Assembly (NCBI GenBank): GCA_046349955.1
Contig: JAXMBI010000007.1
Span: 186,001 to 250,000 of the forward strand
From: JBGAPH01 sp046349955
GTDB taxonomy: Bacteria > Planctomycetota > Planctomycetia > Pirellulales > JBGAPH01
Direction of reading: 5' to 3'
Length of the DNA: 64,000 bases
Shown here: one piece after another, positions 45,681-52,431 of the stretch
Position numbering within the stretch: position 1 is the stretch's first letter
How the letters are laid out: each line of letters begins with the position of its first letter
Notes under the pieces: model-generated
Told to the model about the DNA's origin: nothing
The model's database searches: none
What the model saw: the letters and a program-made list of their open reading frames with translations, nothing else
Position numbers and translations under genes: made by a program

Positions 45681-46757
45681 ATGTCTCGCCAGCCCGCTGC
45701 TCGGAACTCGGCGTTCACTCTCGTCGAACTGTTGGTCGTCATCGCGATTATCGGCATCCTGATCGCCCTCTTGTTGCCCGCGGTGCAGTCTGCCCGCGAA
45801 GCGGCGCGGCGGATTCAGTGCGTGAACAATCTGAAGCAGATGGCGCTGGCGTGCCACAACTATCACGACCAGCACAAGTGGCTGCCTACGGGGGCGAACT
45901 GGGATCCGAAGACCTCGGATGTTTCCACGAGCGACAACTTCCGCCCGAATTGGATCATTTTGGTCTTGCCGTTCGTGGAGCAACAGGCGACGTACAACGC
46001 CTTCGACCTGACCAAGTACATCAGTCACGCCAACAACCGCTTGGCCCGCGGCACGAACATCCCTGCGTTCTTCTGCCCGACCGACGCCTCGCAGCAACGC
46101 AACAAGTTTCAGCCGATTCCGGGCAAGCAAGCCGAGGGAGACAACTGGGCGCGGAACAACTACGCGTGCAACGGCACGTTGACGGATGCCCGTCAAGTCA
46201 ACAGCCCGACCGGGTCCGGCACGACCTATGCCAACGATCCCAATTACGGCGGAGTGATGACGATCGGCGGCTCTCTGCGCCTCGGAGACATTACCGATGG
46301 CACCAGCAACACGCTGTTGCTGGGCGAGGTCCGCGTTGGCTTGACGGAGTTCGATCGCCGCGGGACCTGGGCCATGGGAGTTCCGGGAGCGAGCCTGCTC
46401 ATGTGGCACGGCTCGACGGGAGACGACAACGGTCCTAATCCCTGCAATGAAGCTTCCGACGACACCGAGAATTGCTCTTGGCTGATGGGCAATCAGCCGG
46501 GCGCCCCCGGCGCGACACAAATGATTGCCGAGTGCATGACCTGCTGGCAGGGGAGCGACAGCTTCCAGGCGGCCCCGCGGAGTCGCCATCCCGGCGGTGT
46601 GATGACGGCCGTGGGCGACGCCAGCGTCCACTTCGTTAGCGACAACATCGACCGCGGCATCGGCCCCTGGAATCCCGCGGGCCGTTGGACGGTGTGGGAT
46701 CGGTACTGCGCGGCGGGCGACGGCGTCGCCCTCGATATGAGCAAAGTGTTCCAGTAA
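45681..46757 (+). CDS. DUF1559 pseudopilin-like protein (copy 2)
   Basis: 358 residues from the ATG at 45681 (MSRQPAARNSAFTLVELLVV). The prepilin cleavage site is A/FTLVE rather than the usual G/FTLVE, because an Ala-Phe replaces Gly-Phe. The body has NNLKQMALACHNYHDQHKWLP, LGDITDGTSNTLLLGEVR and HPGGVMTAVGDASVHF. It is closest to copy 1 in this cluster. Prepilin peptidase tolerates Ala at -1 in some systems, so processing is plausible. Confidence 0.94.
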   Translation: MSRQPAARNSAFTLVELLVVIAIIGILIALLLPAVQSAREAARRIQCVNNLKQMALACHNYHDQHKWLPTGANWDPKTSDVSTSDNFRPNWIILVLPFVEQQATYNAFDLTKYISHANNRLARGTNIPAFFCPTDASQQRNKFQPIPGKQAEGDNWARNNYACNGTLTDARQVNSPTGSGTTYANDPNYGGVMTIGGSLRLGDITDGTSNTLLLGEVRVGLTEFDRRGTWAMGVPGASLLMWHGSTGDDNGPNPCNEASDDTENCSWLMGNQPGAPGATQMIAECMTCWQGSDSFQAAPRSRHPGGVMTAVGDASVHFVSDNIDRGIGPWNPAGRWTVWDRYCAAGDGVALDMSKVFQ

Positions 46758-46813
46758 GCGATTTCCCGTTGACCGCCCGTTCTTCCGTCTCGCCTTGTGT
46801 TCGAGGGCTCTTG

Positions 46814-47263
46814 ATGCTCGCGCGCGTTGCTCGGTCTGCCTGCTGGCTAGCGCTTTGCCTAGCGATCGCCGGCTGCAACGGGGAAGGGAAGCTGAACGTC
46901 ACCGGCGTGGTCAAGCACCCCGACGGGAGCGTTCCCAAGGGGATGGGGCCGAGCTACGTCGGCTTCTATCCGGAAAACCCCAACGACCCCAAGGCGAAAG
47001 GCGCCTCGGCGTCGATCGATCCGGAGACGGGCGCCTTCACGCTCTACACCGTGAAGCCGGGGGACGGCGCCTTCCCAGGAAAGTACAAGGTGATCTTCAA
47101 GGTCGATGCGGCCTACCCCCCCAAGGCCAATGGGGCAAGCAGCCTGGTGCCTACGGAGTACAACGACCCCGACACCACGCCGCTGACCGCCGAGATCAGC
47201 TCGAGCCAAACGCACTTTCCCTTCGAGGTGCCGAAGCGGACACCGGGCGCGAAGAAGAAGTAA
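46814..47263 (+). CDS. Small Lys-tailed lipoprotein (copy 2)
   Basis: 149 residues from the ATG at 46814. The lipobox is in LALCLAIAGCNG. The same beta domain as copy 1 is visible (LNVTGVVKHPDGSVPKGMG, FTLYTVKPGDGAFPGKYKVIFKVDAAYPPK), with a GAKKK end. It lies 56 bases after DUF1559 copy 2 in the same order as the first set. Confidence 0.88.
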   Translation: MLARVARSACWLALCLAIAGCNGEGKLNVTGVVKHPDGSVPKGMGPSYVGFYPENPNDPKAKGASASIDPETGAFTLYTVKPGDGAFPGKYKVIFKVDAAYPPKANGASSLVPTEYNDPDTTPLTAEISSSQTHFPFEVPKRTPGAKKK

Positions 47264-47308
47264 GGTTCCGCTGCCGGCAGAGTTTTCTTGTTCTTCGTCA
47301 AGGTTTCC

Positions 47309-47338
47309 TTGACACGCCGCAGCGCGTGCGGCTAATCT
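47309..47338 (+). promoter_or_regulatory. Promoter of DUF1559 gene 3
   Basis: TTGACA (47309-47314) and TAATCT (47333-47338) are 18 bases apart, 120 bases before the ATG at 47458. GGTTTCC precedes the -35 here and at the next copy. Confidence 0.6.
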
Positions 47339-47457
47339 AAAAGCGTTCTTGCAGCCCGCGAGCCGGAAAAAGAGGCGCGGCCGCGGCCCTAGGGCGATTG
47401 CCCCAGGCCATCTTGCTCGGAACACGGTCACCCAGTCGACGTTTGGGAGTCGTTCCA

Positions 47458-48519
47458 ATGCCCGCCTCTTCGCAGCCCCGGTTGCGGGGTTTCACGCTCG
47501 TTGAGTTGCTCGTCGTCATCGCGATCATCGGCATCCTGATCGCGCTCCTCTTGCCTGCGGTGCAGGCGGCGCGGGAGGCCGCGCGGCGCACGCAGTGCAC
47601 GAACAACGCCAAGCAGTTGGGGCTGGCGCTGCACAACTACCACGATCAGAACAAGTCGCTGCCGCCGGCCTACCAGTTCGACAAGAAGGACTTGGCCAAT
47701 GCCGACGTGAGCGACAACTTTCGGGCGAACTGGCTGATCTTGTGCTTGCCGTTCATGGAGCAGCAAGCGCTCTACGGCTCGTTCGACCTCACGCAGTTCA
47801 TCAGTGCCCCGAAGAATCTGGGGCCGCGCGGCGTTGTGATTCCCGGCCTGCTGTGCCCCAGCGATGGCAACAACCGCCTTCGCTACGAAGGTCCCGCCAA
47901 CCGCGAAAACGGCAACTGGGCGCGCGGCAATTACGCGGCTCAAGGGGAGATCACCTATAACCGTCAGTCCGCATTCACCAACTCGCTGTTCGGCGGAGTG
48001 ATGGGCATGAGCCAAGCCCTCAAGCTCGGCGACATTCTGGACGGCACCAGCAACACCATGATGGTGGCCGAGATTCGGGCCGGCGTTTCGGAACGCGATC
48101 GCCGCGGCGCCTGGGCGATGGGGGGTCCTGGCTCGAGCGCGACCATGGCCAATGGCCGCAACGGCGACGACGCCGGGCCGAATGTCTGTTCCGACGCCAG
48201 CGACGACATCGAGGACTGCACGTTCCTCTACTCCGGGCAAGGCCCCGGCATGAACATGATGTTGAGCGAGTGCATGAGCTGCTGGGTGGGTTGCGGCAAT
48301 CACCAGGCCACCGCCCGCAGCAAGCACCCGGGCGGCGTGATCGTCACATGTGCTGACGCGAGCGTTCACTTTGTGAGCGACAACGTCGACACCGGAGGCC
48401 AGTGGGCCTGCAGCAGCAACGAAGCCAATATCGCCGCTTGCCCCATGAGCGTGTGGGATCGCTTCTGCGTGGCATCCGACGGCATCGCCCTCGACATGAC
48501 GAAGGTCTTTGGCTACTAG
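47458..48519 (+). CDS. DUF1559 pseudopilin-like protein (copy 3)
   Basis: 353 residues from the ATG at 47458 (MPASSQPRLRGFTLVELLVV). It has NNAKQLGLALHNYHDQNK, LGDILDGTSNTMMVAEIR and HPGGVIVTCADASVHF. Unlike copies 1 and 2 it has a CSDASDDIEDC...CMSCWVGCG cysteine-rich patch and ends SVWDRFCVASDGIALDMTKVFGY. A strong terminator follows and no lipoprotein gene lies after it on this strand. Its sister is the frameshifted copy 4. Confidence 0.94.
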   Translation: MPASSQPRLRGFTLVELLVVIAIIGILIALLLPAVQAAREAARRTQCTNNAKQLGLALHNYHDQNKSLPPAYQFDKKDLANADVSDNFRANWLILCLPFMEQQALYGSFDLTQFISAPKNLGPRGVVIPGLLCPSDGNNRLRYEGPANRENGNWARGNYAAQGEITYNRQSAFTNSLFGGVMGMSQALKLGDILDGTSNTMMVAEIRAGVSERDRRGAWAMGGPGSSATMANGRNGDDAGPNVCSDASDDIEDCTFLYSGQGPGMNMMLSECMSCWVGCGNHQATARSKHPGGVIVTCADASVHFVSDNVDTGGQWACSSNEANIAACPMSVWDRFCVASDGIALDMTKVFGY

Positions 48520-48565
48520 GCCGGGCGGCTCGCCAATCGATTTGCCCGACGGGCGACAGACGATC

Positions 48566-48610
48566 ACAGGCCCCGGACCGGCGCCGCTGGTCCGGGGCCT
48601 GTCCGTTTTT
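48566..48610 (+). terminator. Strong intrinsic terminator after DUF1559 gene 3
   Basis: The 14-base stem ACAGGCCCCGGACC (48566-48579) pairs perfectly with GGTCCGGGGCCTGT (48589-48602), then CCGTTTTT. Confidence 0.85.
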
Positions 48611-48716
48611 CGAGCCGGCTTCGCGGCTTTTTTCGTCGCCCCGTCATCTGTGCCTGGGCTCGCCAGGCGAAAAAGCCCCGACTCACCCTCTTCTTTCTGC
48701 GATTAATCAGGTTTCC

Positions 48717-48746
48717 TTGACATGCCCCGCCCGCGGCGGCTAAGGT
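48717..48746 (+). promoter_or_regulatory. Promoter of DUF1559 gene 4
   Basis: TTGACA (48717-48722) and TAAGGT (48741-48746) are 18 bases apart, 118 bases before the ATG at 48864. The leader to the ATG is clearly homologous to that of gene 3, ending GGGAGTCGTTCCA before the ATG. Confidence 0.6.
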
Positions 48747-48863
48747 AGTGGCGTTCGGCAGACCGCGCGCCGGAAAAGAGGCACGGCCCGCGTCCCTGGG
48801 GCGAATGCTCTAGGCATTTGGATCGGAACAGTTGTCACCCATTGCTGCTTGGGAGTCGTTCCA

Positions 48864-49912
48864 ATGCCCGCCTCTTCCCGGCCCCGCTCCCGGGGTTTCA
48901 CGCTTGTCGAGCTGCTGGTCGTCATTGCGATCATCGGCATCCTGATCGCACTTTTGCTGCCCGCGGTGCAGGCGGCGCGCGAGGCCGCGCGGCGCACGCA
49001 GTGCATGAACAACATCAAGCAAGCCGCGCTAGCGCTGCACAACTACCACGACCAGAACAAGTGCCTGCCGCCGGCCTATCAGTTCGACAAAGGCGAAGCC
49101 TACAACACCTCGGACAAGTTTCGGCCCAACTGGCTCATTCTCTGCCTCCCCTTCATGGAGCAGCAGGCGCTCTACGGCTCGTTCGACCTCACACAGTTCA
49201 TCAGCTCGCCCAAGAACCTGGCGCCGCGGGGCGTGGTGATTCCCACCTTGCTCTGTCCCACCGATAGCGCCAACAACCGGGTCAAATTCGCGGGCCGCGG
49301 CGCTTCGGAAGGGCCCAACTGGGCCCGCGGCAACTACGGGGTTCAGGGAGAGCTGAGCTACGGCACCAACGCCGCCTTCTCCAACTCGGCGGCTCGGCGG
49401 CGTGATGGGTTGGAACCGAGCTTTGCGGCTGGGTGAAATCTTGGACGGAACGAGCAACACGCTGATGGTGACCGAGCTTCGCCGGCGTTAACGAGCATCG
49501 CCGCGGAACCTGGGCCATGGGGGTTCCAGGGTGCGAGCGCCGACGATGTCGAATGGCCGCGATTCGACGCCAACGGCCCCAACCCTGCAACGACGCCAGC
49601 GACGACATCGAGGACTGCACCGCCCTGAGCTCGAATCCGGGCGTGCAGGCCTTGCTTGCCGATTGCATGGGCTGCTGGTCGGGTTGCGACAATCACCAGG
49701 CCACCACCCGCAGCAAGCACCCTGGGGGCGTGATGTGCGCCACCGCGGACGCCAGCGTACACTTCGTGAGCGACAACGTCGACACGGGAGGCGTGTGGCA
49801 TTGCAGCGGGCAGGCTGAGAACATCAACGGCTGTCCGATGAGCGTCTGGGATCGCTTCTGCGTGGCCTCCGACGGCATCGCGCTCGATATGACGAAGGTG
49901 TTCGCCTACTAG
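48864..49912 (+). pseudogene. DUF1559 pseudopilin-like protein (copy 4), frameshifted
   Basis: It starts MPASSRPRSRGFTLVELLVV, close to copy 3. The frame holds to about 49390, then shifts at GCGGCTCGGCGGCG (one extra base) and again at CTTCGCCGGCGTTAACG (one base missing). One or more indels follow near 49530-49575. After that the copy-3-like frame resumes as CNDASDDIEDCTALSS...HPGGVMCATADASVHF...ALDMTKVFAY to the stop at 49912. All conserved motifs can still be read across the frames, so the damage is recent or is a sequencing artefact. Confidence 0.85.
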
Positions 49913-49940
49913 GCCCCACGCGTCAGCCAATAGCACGATG

Positions 49941-49979
49941 AAGGCCCTGGACCGGCAGAGCTGGTCCAGGGCCTTTTGC
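49941..49979 (+). terminator. Intrinsic terminator between convergent genes
   Basis: AAGGCCCTGGACC (49941-49953) pairs perfectly with GGTCCAGGGCCTT (49963-49975), giving a T-run on the plus strand. The stem resembles the terminator at 48566 and serves DUF1559 gene 4. Confidence 0.8.
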
Positions 49980-50133
49980 GACGGCCTTTTCAAGGCATCG
50001 ACGCGGGCTTTCTGACCTCAGCAGGACCGCCTCGAGAAAGCCGCCGGCGTAAGCCGGGCGACTGCTGCGCGGCGATTCGAAGCGATGTTGCCAACCAGCT
50101 CTCTGCGATGCGGCCGAGATTTGGCCGGTCCGA

Positions 50134-50606
50134 CTAACGCTTCTTCTTCCCGGCTTCCTTCTTCGGATCCCGCTTGGGCACCTTGAGGTCGAAGCGGCGA
50201 TTGGACGAACTGATCTCCGCGGTGAGCGGCGTCGTGTCCGCGGCTCAAGTACTCGAGCGGCGTGGCGATTCCCACGTTGTTCGGTTTGGGCGGGTAGGTC
50301 GTGTCGACGCGCACCACGACTTTGTACTTGCCCGGATAAGGCGCCGTCCCCCGGTTTCACGCAGTAGAGTTCGAACTCGCCCGTCTCGGCGGCGACATAC
50401 CCAATCGCCGGTTGGATGTTGGGAGCGTTGGGATCCTCGGGCTCGAAGCGGACCACGGGCGGCGTCGCTCCTTTGGGCACGGTGCCGTCCTCGTACTTGA
50501 GGGAGCCCGTAACCTTCATCCGGCCTCCGGAGCCTCCACAGCCCGCCAGCAACGGCGTGGAGAGCAGGAGGGCGCCACCTACGAAGCAGAAAAAACGACG
50601 CCGCAT
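50134..50606 (-). pseudogene. Small Lys-tailed lipoprotein (copy 3), frameshifted
   Basis: The ATG at 50606 opens MRRRFFCFVGGALLLSTPLLAGCGGSGG with a clear lipobox, then MKVTGSLKYEDGTVPKGA and FELYCVKPGDGA, as in copies 1 and 2. Register is lost near 50345. The next frame gives VVRVDTTYPPKPN...PLEYLSR, and a second shift near 50240 restores AEISSSNRRFDLKVPKRDPKKEAGKKKR and a TAG at 50134-50136. It lies convergent to DUF1559 copy 4. Confidence 0.82.
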
Positions 50607-50675
50607 GAGCAGGCCCTGATGCAAAAAAGAAGCAGGCGGGAGGAGGGAGAGGACGCGCGGGATGCCTATCGGCGA

Positions 50676-50704
50676 AATCTAATAAGCCCCCTCGCGGTAG
50701 TCAA
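50676..50704 (-). promoter_or_regulatory. Promoter of lipoprotein copy 3
   Basis: On the minus strand TTGACT (50704-50699) and TAGATT (50681-50676) are 17 bases apart, about 70 bases before the ATG at 50606. Confidence 0.55.
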
Positions 50705-50760
50705 GTAAGACTAATCGCAATTGCTATGGTTTCTTGTTTGCCGCGCCGGATTCGGGCCGT

Positions 50761-52086
50761 TTAGGGGGCTGTTTCCGGCAAACGCCCCAGCGCCAGGTTG
50801 GGGACCCGGCCATTGAGCGCGTCGAGGAAGGCGAGCAATTGCTTCTGCTCCGCCGGCGACAGGTTCAGCGGCTTCACGAGCGGATCGAGGTGCGGGTTGG
50901 GAGTGCCCCCCTGCGAGAGCCAGGCGACCACCTCTTCCAGCGTTTCCATGTGATCGTCGTGCATGTAGCGGCGGCTGTTCCGCAGGTTCCGCAGCGTGGG
51001 CGTTTTGAAGGCCCCGCGGTCCTCCAGGCGGCCGGTCACCCGCTCCCGCCCGGCGTCGGCCAGCGGCTCGCTCCAACCCGCCCCCACATTGTGATACTTC
51101 TCGTCGGTGAAGTTGGGGCCCGAGTGACAGGCGTGGCACCCGGCCTTGCCGAAGAACAGATCGCGGCCTTTCTGGGCCGTGGGCGACAGGGGATTGATCG
51201 CCGCGAAGGCCCGGACCTTCTCCGCAAAGTTGCGCTCGGCCTCGCTCAGCGTGGCCGGATCGCGGTCCTTCCAAGCTTGGACCTCCGCCCAGAAATCGTA
51301 GGGCGACTCCCCCCCCACGATATTGCGGACGAACGCGGCCAGCGCGCGGGCGGCGTTGTCGACGCTCACCTCGCCGAAGATCACTTCGAACTGCCGGCGG
51401 TAGGCGGGGGTCTGCTGCAGAAAGGCCGTGAGCGCCTCAGGCGTGCTGTTCATTTCGTAGGGGGAGAAGATGGGGTCGGTCACCTGGGCCTCGAGCGTCG
51501 CCCGTCGCCCGTCCCAGAACTGCGCTTCGCTGAAAATGCGGTTGAGAATCGAGGGAGGAATGCGGAGCGGCACGCCCGCCGCCGGATCGCCCGCCAGATC
51601 GACTCCGGTGTACGACTTGCCCGGCATGTGGCAGTGGAAGCAGGCGTGATTGCGGCCGGGGCCGGAAAGCCGGGGATCGACGAACAGTTGCCGGCCCAGC
51701 TCGATCTTGGCCCGCGTGAGCGGATTGTCGACCGGGATCTTCACCTCGCCTGCCAGCGACCGCAGGCCCAGCGGGAGCACGAACTCGAGCGGTTCGTGGT
51801 TCTTGGGGTCGGCGAGCCAGACCTCGACGTCGGCCAGGGTGAGCGGCCCGCTGCCTGAGATGCCGGCGGTCAAGCTCGGCGAGCCGAGCAGGATTTTGCC
51901 GTCGACGAACAGGTCGGCCGGCCGCACGACTTCGTCGAGCCGCACGCTCTGCTTGGCCGCCCGGGACTCGTGGACCGGTTTGGGTGGCATCAGGTCGCAG
52001 CCGGCGGCGACGACGAACAGCGCGGCAGCCTGGACCGCGCCCCAAGCGGACAGCGCGCCACGGCGGACAGAAAGGAATGCAGCCAT
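50761..52086 (-). CDS. Diheme cytochrome c peroxidase/MauG-family lipoprotein (copy 3)
   Basis: 441 residues from the ATG at 52086 (MAAFLSVRRGALSAWG), with a lipobox near FVVAAGC. The haem sites are CFHCH and CHACH. It shares the LLGSPSLTAGISGSGPLTLADVEVWLADPKNHEPLEFVLPLGLR extension. The C-terminal region is RGAFKTPTLRNLRNSRRYMH, and the tail PNLALGRLPETAP differs from PPVSLGRLP of copies 1 and 2. It is the most diverged copy, and lies upstream of lipoprotein copy 3 on the same strand. Confidence 0.93.
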   Translation of the reverse strand: MAAFLSVRRGALSAWGAVQAAALFVVAAGCDLMPPKPVHESRAAKQSVRLDEVVRPADLFVDGKILLGSPSLTAGISGSGPLTLADVEVWLADPKNHEPLEFVLPLGLRSLAGEVKIPVDNPLTRAKIELGRQLFVDPRLSGPGRNHACFHCHMPGKSYTGVDLAGDPAAGVPLRIPPSILNRIFSEAQFWDGRRATLEAQVTDPIFSPYEMNSTPEALTAFLQQTPAYRRQFEVIFGEVSVDNAARALAAFVRNIVGGESPYDFWAEVQAWKDRDPATLSEAERNFAEKVRAFAAINPLSPTAQKGRDLFFGKAGCHACHSGPNFTDEKYHNVGAGWSEPLADAGRERVTGRLEDRGAFKTPTLRNLRNSRRYMHDDHMETLEEVVAWLSQGGTPNPHLDPLVKPLNLSPAEQKQLLAFLDALNGRVPNLALGRLPETAP

Positions 52087-52431
52087 GTCCCGGATCAACT
52101 CGCGCCTAGAGAAATTGCCCAGCACTCTAGTTAAATGCGCGGCGGCGTTGGCTGCAACCCGGCGGAGAGGATCGGCGCTTCGTCCCAGCTTGCCTTCCGG
52201 GTCGATTTGCCGAGGGAGCAAGCGGCCAGCGAGCCGCCGGCTTCACGCCGGCGGGCCCCGGTACGAACTCGTTCAGGGTTGCCGCGGCGATCACCACCGA
52301 CGTGCCGCGGGAATGGACAGCGAATCGATCACAGCTCGCTGATGCATGAGGGCCCGATTCTCTCATCGCGTGGCACGGCGGGGGTAAACCCCGCCGCTCG
52401 CCAAGCCGAACTCATCGGCTGTGCTGCGGCG
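52087..52431. other. Intergenic region
   Basis: About 345 bp between peroxidase 3 and the FAD/FeS gene, both on the minus strand. It contains short GCCGGCTTCACGCCGGC-type dyads near 52229-52250 and no convincing ORF. Confidence 0.4.
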
